Part shown: in pieces, positions 38,689 through 47,800 of the stretch | How the letters are laid out: each line of letters begins with the position of its first letter | Position numbering within the stretch: the first letter of the stretch is position 1 | Source of the DNA: SKHV01 sp963678565 | Lineage (GTDB): Bacteria > Bacteroidota > Bacteroidia > Bacteroidales > Prolixibacteraceae | Length of the DNA stretch: 64,000 nt | Direction: 5' to 3' | NCBI GenBank assembly: GCA_963678565.1 | Contig: OY782875.1 | Span: 682,001 to 746,000 of the forward strand | Translations under genes and position numbers: made by a program | The notes under the pieces: generated by a model | Database searches by the model: none | Told to the model about the DNA's origin: nothing | The model's input: only the letters and a program-made list of their open reading frames with translations

Positions 38689-39534
38689 ATGAAATTAAAG
38701 AGTTTTAGAGAGATTGCAGTAAACTATAAAGCCATTTTTTTCGATGCTTTTGGAGTGCTAAAAAATCATAAAGGAATTATTCCTGGTATTGAGGATACGT
38801 TTAAATTTTTAGAGGAACATGGAATTGATTACTATATTTTAACTAACGATGCTTCGCGAGGGACACATGCATTGGCCAAGTATTATCAGGATCATGGTAT
38901 GCCTTACATTACGGAGGATAAAGTGTTCTCGTCGGGAATGCTGGCACGCGACTGGTTGCAATTAAAAATTAAAAAAGGACGCGTGGTGTATTTAGGTACC
39001 AAAGAGTCGGCACATTACATCGAATCGGTAGGGTTAGATGTGATCTCTATTCAGGATGTAGATTTGGAATATCTCGATGATATTAATTGCTTGGTTTTTC
39101 TTGATGATGAAGGCTTTGATTGGAATGTAGACATTAACAAAATTATTAATGTATTGCGTAAAAAGAACATGTCGGTTGTAGTGGCAAATACCGATATTAA
39201 TTACCCTGCCAATCGTCAAGACATCAACATTGCTATTGGTGGAATCGCTGATATGGTAGAAGAAATCCTAGATAAAAATTTTATTCGTTTCGGAAAGCCC
39301 GATGCACAGATGTTTATGTTTGGTTACGAAAAGGCAAACGAAAAGCAACCGCTTAACCGCGATGATATTTTAATGGTAGGTGATACCTTATTTACCGATA
39401 TCATTGGCGGTAATAAATTTGGTTTAGATACTGCGCTGGTGCTTTCTGGAAATACTTTGGCGGAAAATGCAAAAGTGAAAATTAAATCAACAGGGATTAT
39501 TCCAACCTATGTTTGCGATTCAATATTGACCTAG
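38689..39534 (+). CDS. HAD-IIA family hydrolase-like protein with DAFG motif I
   Basis: 281 residues of the HAD superfamily, subclass IIA (NagD-like). Motif I is FFDAFGVL, with nucleophile Asp19; the +2 residue is Phe21 where most HAD phosphatases have the acid/base aspartate. Motif II is LTNDASRG, and motif IV is MVGDTLFTDIIGG. The cap domain lies between. The missing +2 aspartate suggests a slow or altered activity, or a role other than standard phosphatase. Third gene of the ligase/kinase/HAD set. Confidence 0.8.
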   Translation: MKLKSFREIAVNYKAIFFDAFGVLKNHKGIIPGIEDTFKFLEEHGIDYYILTNDASRGTHALAKYYQDHGMPYITEDKVFSSGMLARDWLQLKIKKGRVVYLGTKESAHYIESVGLDVISIQDVDLEYLDDINCLVFLDDEGFDWNVDINKIINVLRKKNMSVVVANTDINYPANRQDINIAIGGIADMVEEILDKNFIRFGKPDAQMFMFGYEKANEKQPLNRDDILMVGDTLFTDIIGGNKFGLDTALVLSGNTLAENAKVKIKSTGIIPTYVCDSILT

Positions 39535-39547
39535 CAAGATTTTCGTT

Positions 39548-39801
39548 GTAATTTATTCTTTCGAACTGCTGCCCAGAAAAGCAGATGAGTTTATGGAAGC
39601 ATGGACTGAATGAACATGCCTTATTTCGAAATTTAGGAGGCTTGGGGGGCGCTTGCACAATGCCCTGATAAACAAACTTGGGAAAATGCAGGAAGCAACT
39701 TGCCCGAAGCAGCTCAGGTGGTGCGTAATCGAATGTATGCTGTAATTCATACTATGATTACCCTCAATGCGCAGGACGTTGTGAAAGATTTATTGATCTA
39801 A
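39548..39801 (+). pseudogene. Decayed antibiotic-biosynthesis-monooxygenase-like gene
   Basis: Three pieces of one apparent protein can be read in different plus frames. The first is VIYSFELLPRKADEFMEAWTE, ended by TGA; the second is a GGLGG/LGGRLHNA-like stretch interrupted by TAG/TGA; the third is QCPDKQTWENAGSNL onward to NAQDVVKDLLI and TAA. Order and spacing resemble small ABM-type monooxygenases (the GSLGSRLH and W...TW.NAG patterns) with parts deleted. Family assignment is from memory of the pattern and is tentative; that it is a broken gene is better supported. Confidence 0.55.
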
Positions 39802-39865
39802 TAAATTGTTTTTTAGGTAGTTTATATCGGATTAAAATTTGTGTTGCCGTTTTATATTAAATATT

Positions 39866-39906
39866 AAAACACTTTTTTGCTTATCTTCTTATGTGAAAAA
39901 GTGTTT
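39866..39906 (+). terminator. Terminator downstream of the ligase/kinase/HAD set
   Basis: AAAACACTTTTT and AAAAAGTGTTTT form a 12-bp stem with a 16-17-base loop, followed by T residues. It could end transcripts from the HAD gene through the decayed gene. Confidence 0.6.
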
Positions 39907-40095
39907 TTCATTTCATGTAGCTTCTTTCATTTAAATTTCATGTAGTTTTTAACCACATTTTATATTTGGATGCCCTTTATTAATTAGAGTATTGATTCTA
40001 TTCTCGAATTATTGTTAATAACTTCTGTTTTTAACTTCAATTAATAACACTAAATTCGTTAAGATTTTGGTGAATTGTAATATTCAAATTTGCAA

Positions 40096-40235
40096 TCTTA
40101 AAATGGGAATCCTGTGAAAATCAGGAGCTGTACCCGCAGCTGTATGTCCAAAAGTGTTTTTGATTTCTAATGCCACTGTTGAATAAATCAATGGGAAGGT
40201 GTCAAAAACAGGATAAGCCAGAAGACCTGCCATCA
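40096..40235 (+). ncRNA. Cobalamin (B12) riboswitch
   Basis: The conserved cobalamin-aptamer landmarks are all present in order: GGGAATCCTGTGAAAATCAG at 40105-40124, GGAGCTGTACCCGCAGCTGT at 40124-40143, ATGCCACTG with ATGGGAAGGTG in the middle, and the B12 box AAGCCAGAAGACCTGCC at 40215-40231. It precedes the nrdD start by 155 bases. By analogy with other B12 riboswitches, adenosylcobalamin would turn the downstream class III ribonucleotide reductase operon off. A hairpin-forming GCTTTCGGGAGTTGAAGC just downstream (near 40254) may be part of the expression platform. Confidence 0.93.
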
Positions 40236-40385
40236 TCAGAAAAAATTAATTGGGCTTTCGGGAGTTGAAGCTTGGTTGAAAACTGATATGCATAGCTTTT
40301 CTGTTTGATCAGTCTCACCAATCTATATTTCCGAAATTAAATCCAATGCTTCAATCAAAATCAATAACCATTTAAAATTGAAAGT

Positions 40386-42518
40386 ATGAATAATGCTGGT
40401 GTTGCTATTGTCAAAAGAGATGGAAAACAAGTTTCATTTTCAATCGATAAAATAAAAAATGCTATCCGAAAAGCCTTCCTTTCGGTAGGCAGTTTTGCAA
40501 GTGATGAAGATTTAACAAATATTCTTCAAAGGGTTGATGTTCGTAGTGGAATGAATGTCGAAGAGGTTCAAAATCAGGTTGAGCATTCATTAATGGCAGA
40601 GAAGTATTATACCGTGGCCAAGGCATATATGTTGTACCGTCAGAAACATTCTGAAGATAGAGAAATCCGTGATCGGATTAAATTCTTTATTGATTATTGT
40701 GCAGCTGGAAATGCAGCTTCGGGTAGTAAGTTCGACTCAAATGCTAATGTTGATCAAAAAAATATTGCCACGTTAATTGGCGAACTTCCAAAGGGAAATT
40801 TTATTCGTTTAAATCGAAGGTTGTTAACCGATCGTCTTTCTAATATGTTTGGGAAAGAGCTTTCTGATAAATACCTCGATTATTTAAATCGGCACTACAT
40901 TTATAAAAACGACGAAACCAGTTTGGCACCTTATTGTGCAAGTATTACCATGTACCCTTGGTTGCTCGACGGAACGTCAAAGGTTGGTGGGAATTCAACT
41001 GCTCCAACCAATTTAAAATCGTTTTGTGGTGGTTTTATTAATATGGTTTTTATTGTTTCGAGTATGTTGAGTGGTGCTTGTGCCACCCCTGAATTCTTAA
41101 TGTATATGAACTATTTTATCGGAAAAGAATTTGGCGACGATTATTACCAAAGAAACAACGATGTTGTTGATTTATCGAAGCGAAAAAGAACCATTGATAA
41201 AGTTATTACCGACTGTTTTGAGCAAATTGTATATTCTTTAAATCAACCAACCGGAGCTCGTAATTTTCAAGCAGTATTCTGGAATATTTCATATTACGAT
41301 AAATTTTATTTTGAAAGCTTATTTGGTGAGTTTGTTTTTCCTGATGGAACAAAGCCTCATTGGAATTCGCTGAATTGGTTGCAGAAACGTTTTATGTCTT
41401 GGTTCAATCAAGAGCGTACCAAAACGATGTTAACTTTCCCGGTTGAAACAATGGCTCTATTAGGCGATGGTGGTGATGTAAAAGATACAGAATATGCTGA
41501 TCTGACTGCAAAAATGTATTCCGAGGGGCATTCTTTTTTTACATATTTAAGTGATAATGCCGATAGCTTAAGTTCATGCTGTCGCTTGCGAAACGAAATT
41601 CAAGACAATGGATTTAGTTATACTTTGGGAGCAGGAGGCATTTCAACCGGATCGAAAAGTGTGTTAACCATTAACCTGAATCGTTGTATTCAACAGGCAA
41701 AACGAGAAAGGATTCCATATATAAATTTCTTAGAAGAAGTAGTTGATTTAGTGCACAAAGTTCAGTTGGGTTACAATGAGAATTTAAAAGAATTACAACA
41801 AAAAGGAATGCTTCCGTTATTTGATGCCGGATACATAAATATTGCTCGTCAGTATTTAACAATTGGTGTGAATGGCTTGGTTGAGGCTGCCGAATTCTTA
41901 GGAATAGAAATTAATGACAATCCTAAATATGCGGCTTTTACACAAGAAGTGTTGGGATTAATTGAAACTTATAACAAAAAGTATCGCATTAGCGATGTAA
42001 TGTTCAATTGCGAAATGATTCCGGCTGAAAATGTTGGTGTAAAACATGCCAAATGGGATCGCGAAGATGGTTACTTTGTACCGCGCGATTGCTACAATAG
42101 CTATTTCTATGCAGTTGAAGACGAATCGTTGAATATCATTGATAAATTTCGAATTCATGGTAAAAAATATATCGAACGTTTAACAGGTGGTTCGGCCTTA
42201 CATATGAACTTAGAAGAACACTTATCACAGCAGCAATATCGTCATTTGCTTCGAGTTGCAGCCACTGAAGGATGTAATTACTTTACATTTAATATTCCGA
42301 ATACTATTTGTAACGATTGTGGGCATATTGATAAGCGATATCTGAAAGTATGTCCTAAATGCGAAAGTCAGAATACTGATTATATGACCCGCATTATTGG
42401 ATATATGAAACGTGTTAGTAGTTTCTCGGTAGCGCGTCAAAAAGAAGCTGATAAAAGATATTATGCCATGAATTCGGAGCGAAATATTACTGCAAAAAAC
42501 ACAGAAATTTATGCTTAA
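40386..42518 (+). CDS. nrdD: Anaerobic (class III) ribonucleoside-triphosphate reductase
   Basis: Makes dNTPs from NTPs without oxygen or B12, using a glycyl radical. 710 residues: an N-terminal ATP-cone (about 4-95) for allosteric control, the large barrel with active-site region SLSSCCRLRNEI, and a C-terminal zinc site from Cys642, Cys645, Cys656 and Cys659. The radical glycine is most likely Gly672 in RIIGYM, where the E. coli enzyme has RVCGY. It is under the B12 riboswitch and overlaps nrdG by 8 bases. Confidence 0.95.
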   Translation: MNNAGVAIVKRDGKQVSFSIDKIKNAIRKAFLSVGSFASDEDLTNILQRVDVRSGMNVEEVQNQVEHSLMAEKYYTVAKAYMLYRQKHSEDREIRDRIKFFIDYCAAGNAASGSKFDSNANVDQKNIATLIGELPKGNFIRLNRRLLTDRLSNMFGKELSDKYLDYLNRHYIYKNDETSLAPYCASITMYPWLLDGTSKVGGNSTAPTNLKSFCGGFINMVFIVSSMLSGACATPEFLMYMNYFIGKEFGDDYYQRNNDVVDLSKRKRTIDKVITDCFEQIVYSLNQPTGARNFQAVFWNISYYDKFYFESLFGEFVFPDGTKPHWNSLNWLQKRFMSWFNQERTKTMLTFPVETMALLGDGGDVKDTEYADLTAKMYSEGHSFFTYLSDNADSLSSCCRLRNEIQDNGFSYTLGAGGISTGSKSVLTINLNRCIQQAKRERIPYINFLEEVVDLVHKVQLGYNENLKELQQKGMLPLFDAGYINIARQYLTIGVNGLVEAAEFLGIEINDNPKYAAFTQEVLGLIETYNKKYRISDVMFNCEMIPAENVGVKHAKWDREDGYFVPRDCYNSYFYAVEDESLNIIDKFRIHGKKYIERLTGGSALHMNLEEHLSQQQYRHLLRVAATEGCNYFTFNIPNTICNDCGHIDKRYLKVCPKCESQNTDYMTRIIGYMKRVSSFSVARQKEADKRYYAMNSERNITAKNTEIYA

Positions 42519-42975
42519 GTATTATAACTACGATATAGTTTTCCAAGAAATACCCAATGAAGTGACATTGGCTGTAAATATTACCAATTGTCCAAATCGA
42601 TGTAGTGGTTGTCATAGTAAGCACTTGCAACAGGATATTGGAATTGCACTCAACGAAGATGAAGTGATCCGTTTAATTGAGAAATATGATTCTGCCATAA
42701 CATGTTTCTGCTTTATGGGGGGCGACAGTGCCCCTCATAAAATTGCAGAGCTTGCACAGTTTATTCAATCAAAATACTCAAAATTAAAGGTAGGTTGGTA
42801 TTCGGGATGCTCTACATTGCCTGATAATTTTAAAAATACAGCATTCCGGTATATTAAACTTGGTGCTTATGTAGCAGAGTTTGGAAATTTGAAAAGTAAA
42901 CATTCTAATCAACAACTATTTGAAGTAATGCAAAATGGGGTAATGAAGGACATAAGTTATCAATTTCGGTCATAG
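42511..42975 (+). CDS. nrdG: Class III RNR activating enzyme (radical SAM)
   Basis: Generates the glycyl radical on NrdD by reductive cleavage of S-adenosylmethionine. 154 residues with the radical-SAM cysteine motif CPNRCSGC near 27-34 and the SAM glycine region FMGGDSAP. Start ATG lies inside the last codons of nrdD (ATGCTTAA), so translation is coupled. Confidence 0.95.
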   Translation: MLKYYNYDIVFQEIPNEVTLAVNITNCPNRCSGCHSKHLQQDIGIALNEDEVIRLIEKYDSAITCFCFMGGDSAPHKIAELAQFIQSKYSKLKVGWYSGCSTLPDNFKNTAFRYIKLGAYVAEFGNLKSKHSNQQLFEVMQNGVMKDISYQFRS

Positions 42976-42982
42976 TATAATT

Positions 42983-43192
42983 ATGCCAGCGTTACAAACC
43001 AAAGAATGCCCTAGTTGTGGTGGCGATGTAAAATGTACAATGAGTAGCTATTGTTGGTGTTTCAATATCGAAATACCTGAGAATGTTCAAGATTACATTG
43101 CTGCCCTGTACGATGATTGTATTTGTGAAAATTGTTTGCGGAATTTAATAGAGGAATATGGCAGCTCAAAGTTTATGAGTAATAGGCAATAA
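42983..43192 (+). CDS. Small cysteine-rich CWC-type protein
   Basis: 69 residues, 8 bp after nrdG, with an ATG start. Cysteines occur as CPSCGG, SSYCWCF, and CICENC, a pattern like the cysteine-rich CWC family and suggestive of metal binding. The family function is unknown. Its place in the riboswitch operon suggests a metal or Fe-S role near the NrdDG system, as inference only. Confidence 0.7.
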   Translation: MPALQTKECPSCGGDVKCTMSSYCWCFNIEIPENVQDYIAALYDDCICENCLRNLIEEYGSSKFMSNRQ

Positions 43193-43215
43193 TAATTATT
43201 TAAATTGCAAAGTAT

Positions 43216-43249
43216 AAAAAAAGCGATTCAAATTTGAATCGCTTTTTTT
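43216..43249. terminator. Bidirectional terminator
   Basis: AAAAAAAGCGATTCAAA and TTTGAATCGCTTTTTTT form a near-perfect palindrome between the nrd operon and the convergent glutamine synthetase. Confidence 0.92.
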
Positions 43250-43272
43250 ATATCTAATAAATCGGATTTTGA

Positions 43273-44295
43273 TTATAGTTTTGCAACTGCTTTTTCAGTA
43301 GTATCGATGATAACAGCAGCAATTTTGTATGGGTCACCGTTTGATGCAGGACGACGATCTTCTAAACGACCTTTCCATCCATCTTCAACTGTTCCAACAG
43401 GAATACGGATTGAAGAACCACGGTCAGAAACACCATAAGAGAAATCAGTAATTGCAGCAGTCTCGTGCAATCCAGTTAAACGTTGGTCGTTACCTTCACC
43501 ATAAACAGAAATGTGTTCTTCGATGTGTTTTCCGAATTCTTCGCAAATTGCAGTGAATACAGATTCTTTACCACAAGTTCTCATTAATTCGTTAGAGAAG
43601 TTAGCGTGCATACCCGATCCATTCCAGTCTAATTCTTTACCTAGTGGTTTTGGATGCCAGTCTACAGATACACCATATTTTTCACAAACTTTTTCTAAGA
43701 AGTAACGTGCAACCCAAATTTGGTCACCCGCATCGTGTGCTCCTTTAGCAAAAATTTGGAATTCCCATTGTCCGGCAGCGACCTCAGCATTGATACCTTC
43801 AACGTTTAAGCCTGCTTCTAAACAAACATCAAAGTGCTCTTCAACGATTTCACGTCCGTAAGCAGCATTTGCACCAACACCACAATAGTAAGGTCCTTGA
43901 GGGGCAGGGTATCCATTGGCTGGGAAACCTAATGGTAATTTTGTATCAGTATCAATTAAGAAATATTCTTGCTCAAAACCGAACCAATAGTCTTCATCAT
44001 CTTTTGCGATAGTCGCACGACCATTTGATTCGTGTGGAGTACCATCTGCGTTTAATACTTCACACATAACAACGTAAGCGTTTTTACGAGTTACGTCTGG
44101 GTAACATGCAACAGGTTTTAATAAACAGTCAGAGCTTCCGCCTTCAGCTTGTTGTGTAGAAGATCCGTCGAATGACCACATTTTCAAATCTTCTAGTTTT
44201 CCGTCGAAACCGTCTTTCGACATCATGGTTTTTGCTCTTAAAGTCTGAGTTGGCTTATAACCATCTAGCCAGATATACTCTAATTTTGACTTCAT
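43273..44295 (-). CDS. Glutamine synthetase, type II (eukaryote-like)
   Basis: Assimilates ammonia into glutamine. 340 residues, the size of GSII enzymes, with the beta-grasp start KLEYIWLDGYKPTQTLRAKT, WSFDGSSTQQAEG, WFGFEQEYFL, GINAEVAAGQWEFQI and the histidine/arginine region near GSGMHANFS and SIRIPVG. It lacks the adenylylation site of GSI. The window also holds a GS-like ligase and GdhA, so it covers much of the ammonia-assimilation set. Confidence 0.95.
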   Translation of the reverse strand: MKSKLEYIWLDGYKPTQTLRAKTMMSKDGFDGKLEDLKMWSFDGSSTQQAEGGSSDCLLKPVACYPDVTRKNAYVVMCEVLNADGTPHESNGRATIAKDDEDYWFGFEQEYFLIDTDTKLPLGFPANGYPAPQGPYYCGVGANAAYGREIVEEHFDVCLEAGLNVEGINAEVAAGQWEFQIFAKGAHDAGDQIWVARYFLEKVCEKYGVSVDWHPKPLGKELDWNGSGMHANFSNELMRTCGKESVFTAICEEFGKHIEEHISVYGEGNDQRLTGLHETAAITDFSYGVSDRGSSIRIPVGTVEDGWKGRLEDRRPASNGDPYKIAAVIIDTTEKAVAKL

Positions 44296-44825
44296 CTTGA
44301 TAAAAATTAAGTTAACGAATTATTTTAATATCTATAGTTCTAATTTGCTGACCCCAAAAACAGACTCTTATGGCTGAATTTTAAGGGTTACATTCAATGA
44401 TTAAACTATTTTATTATGTTATAGCCCTTTACAATTAGGCTACAACTGTAAATATATTGAATTATAATCACAGAACGTTTTATTGAAAAAATGTAAACTT
44501 TCGACGAATATAATAAAATTAAATGTTCGTCAAAATGGTTTTACAGAAGATAAGTTCATTTTTAATGATTATTTTACTGTCAAATTGTATGATTATTACA
44601 TAATAATTACTTCAAAAAGTAAAAATAGCTTTACCTATCGTGGTTTTCACAGTACTATATTTAATTTAATTACAAAAGTTTAGTTTCGGTATTTTAATTT
44701 AACATGAATTATTTTTAATTGTTATGTTTGTTTGACAAAAAACTTTATCTACACTTGCATTGTTTTACAGACTAATATGGAACTTATTTTTTAAGTTTTG
44801 ATTTTCAAATTATTAAGGGAGTTTA
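44296..44825. other. AT-rich intergenic region of 530 bp
   Basis: Lies between the starts of the divergent glutamine synthetase and CotH-protein genes, so it must hold both promoters. A good candidate for the latter is listed separately. The TTG-initiated frame at 44483-44683 has low-complexity AT-driven composition and no family signature, and is not called. No repeat or RNA motif was recognised. Confidence 0.6.
44727..44757 (+). promoter_or_regulatory. Candidate promoter of the CotH/T9SS protein gene
   Basis: TTTG at 44727-44730, exactly 19 bp, then TACACTTG at 44750-44757 (one mismatch to TAnnTTTG). Transcription would begin near 44763, leaving a leader of about 60 bases. Confidence 0.5.
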
Positions 44826-47800
44826 ATGAAGAAATTGATTTTTATTGTTTTTATAGTACTTGTTTCGTACAATAGTTCTTTCTCGCAATTACTGATTAAC
44901 GAATTTATGGCTTCGAATACAGGAGACTTTATAGATCCTGATTTTAGCGAGTCGGCCGATTGGTTTGAGGTTGTAAATAAAGGAACCAATACGATTGATT
45001 TATCCAACTTTTTCTTCACCGATAATCTTTCTGATTCTATAAAGTGGAAACTTACTGAAACAGTTGAACTCAGCCCCGGAGAGTTTTATATCTTTTGGGC
45101 CGATGGAATGGATCAGGGCAATCATACTTCTTTTAAATTGTCAGCCGATGGAGAAGAAATTGGCATTTTTGATTTACAGGGAAACATGATCGATTCAGTA
45201 TTTTACACGATTCAAGAATCGAATGTATCGATGGGGCGCAGTGGAAATGGAACTGGCGATTGGGTGTACTTTATTGATTCAACCCCCGGCGAAACAAATG
45301 ATAATCCTTCTTTTGACGGAATTGTAAAGTCTGAACCTTATTTCTCAATATTAGGAGGAATATTCGACACCTCAATTTCGCTTGAAATCAATAATCTTTT
45401 TGAAGGAGAGATTCGGTACACGCTCGATGGCTCAGAACCAACAGCCGACGATGCTTTATACAACCAAGCCATCTACATCACTGAAAGTACGGTTGTGCGA
45501 GCCAGAATATTTAATGGAAATAAAATTCCCGGTCCAACAATTACACATTCTTATTTTATCAATGATGAAACTATTGGAGACTTACCAGTTATTTCAATTT
45601 CGTCGGAACATGATAATTTTTGGCATGAAACAAACGGGATTTATACGCAAAGTTTTAAACCAGATTGGGAAATTCCTATAAACATAGAAATGTTTGAAAA
45701 TGACGGGAGCGATCGTGCCGGGTTTAATTTAAAAGCTGGTGCAAAAATTAACGGACTATATTCGTGGCGCTTGCCTCAAAAAATGTTGGGAATCTATTTC
45801 CGAAAAGATTATGGAAAAGGGAAATTGGAATATCCGATTTTCAAAAATAGCGATAGAGTAGTGTTCGACTCTTTTTCTCTACGTGCTTCTGGTTCCGATT
45901 GGTCGTATACTTTATTTCGAGATGCAATGGCACAGTCGTTAACGGCCGAAAACATGAGTGTGCTTTATCAAGAATACCGCCCCTGTACAGTGTATTTTAA
46001 TGGCAAATATATGGGCATTCATAATCTACGTCCAAAAATCGATCGCGACTTGGTTTGGTATAATCGTAATCTCGAAGGCGTTGATATAGATGTTATTGAA
46101 AACGAAAATTCAGTTGAAGAAGGTTCGCTTGAAGCTTATAAAATGTTTAAAGTAGCCTATGAAAAAGATTTAGCCATCGAGGAAAACTATCAGGCGGTAT
46201 TAGCAATGATGGATGAAGAAAGTTTTACTGATTTTATGATCTCTGAAATTTTTGTTCGGAATACTTCTTTAGATCATAATGTCTTTATTTGGAAACCGAT
46301 TGGATCAGGAGAATGGCAATGGATATTGGGCGATTTAGATCGTGGTTTTTTTAATCCCCGCAAGCTATTTATAACATTCTTTGAAAACGAAGGGGCAACA
46401 CCTTTTGAACATTTAATGGATAACGATAATTATGTGAGATATTTTGGACTGCGCATGGCCAATCAACTGTTCACCACGTTTAACCCAAATAGAGTTAATG
46501 AGCAGATAAATCAAAGTCAACAATTAATTGAGAACGACATACAACAACATATCGATCGTTGGTATGGAACAACGTCGAGCTATGGGAATGCGATGCCTTC
46601 TGTAAGCTATTGGAAGAATGAAGTTCAAGACTTAAGAACTTATGCTCAGGTTCGACCTTCTGCAATGATGCATTATATGGAAAGTTATGGCTTTGGTACA
46701 TCAAAACCACTTTCTATAAAAACTAGCCCGGCAAATTCTGGCAAAATTAATTTCAATGGATTAAAATGCCTTATAGGAGAATCAAATGGCGAATATTTTT
46801 CCGGTGAAACCATTCAGTTGAGTGCAGATGCCAAAGCAGGTTATAGATTTGTTGGTTGGAAAAAAGCAAGTCAGCAGATGGCCATTGAGCCAAATTCTCG
46901 TTGGAAGTATTTTGATCAGGGCGAAGCCACCGATGGTTGGCAACAACCCGAATTTGATGATGCAAGCTGGCAAAATGGAGTCGCGAAATTAGGATATGGT
47001 GTTGGAGGCGAGCATACGATTTTAGATTATGGCGGTTCAAGTAGTAGTAAATACCCTACTTATTATTTTAGAAAAGAATTTTCGATCGATCCGACAACGG
47101 TAGAAACTATTTTCATAAACCTGCTTTGCGACGATGGTGCGGTGGTTTATTTAAATGGAGTTGAAGTAGCTAGGGCGGCAATGAGAACTGGTGCGATCAG
47201 TTATTCTACTTTGGCAGTTACCGATGTTCCGGATGCTTCTAAAGCCGATTTTATTCCGTATGAAATTGATAAATCGTTGTTACAAGAGAATAATACAATT
47301 GCCGTTGAAGTGCATCAGGACTCGAGATCTAGTAGCGATTTAATTTTCGATTTATTTTGTAGCTATACCAACAAAAACAATTTTGAAGTTGTTTCTACCA
47401 ATTCAACTTTCGATTATACACATAACGAAGCAACTAGCATTATTGCATCTTTTGAAGCAGCTGCAGGATGCATATTGCCAGCATCTATTGATACCGAATT
47501 AACTCTTTCAAAAGATTGTTCGCCATATTATGTGCCTCATAATTCAATCGTTTCTGAAACAGGGAATTTAATAATTCCGGCAGGGGTAGAGTTGCTATTC
47601 GATGATGCTATTTCTTTAACTGTAAACGGAAAACTAACCGTAAATGGTTTGGATAATGCTCCGGTTTATTTTCGAAGTGACCCCAACAGTGTGAAACAAA
47701 AATGGGGAATTGTAAATATCGTAAATGCTGATACTTGTTCACTTGAAAACTTAATAATTGAAGATGCTTCAAAAGGAGCAAATCGAATTACACAAAATGC

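Noticed and set aside
39911..39946. Short direct repeat TTTCATGTAG, two copies
   Set aside because: Only ten bases and two copies in AT-rich DNA; likely chance.
44483..44683. 66-codon TTG-started frame in the glutamine synthetase/CotH intergenic region
   Set aside because: AT-driven composition, weak start, no family pattern; it overlaps where promoters are expected.
44296..44825. Possible riboswitch or sRNA upstream of glutamine synthetase
   Set aside because: No conserved glutamine or other aptamer landmarks seen.
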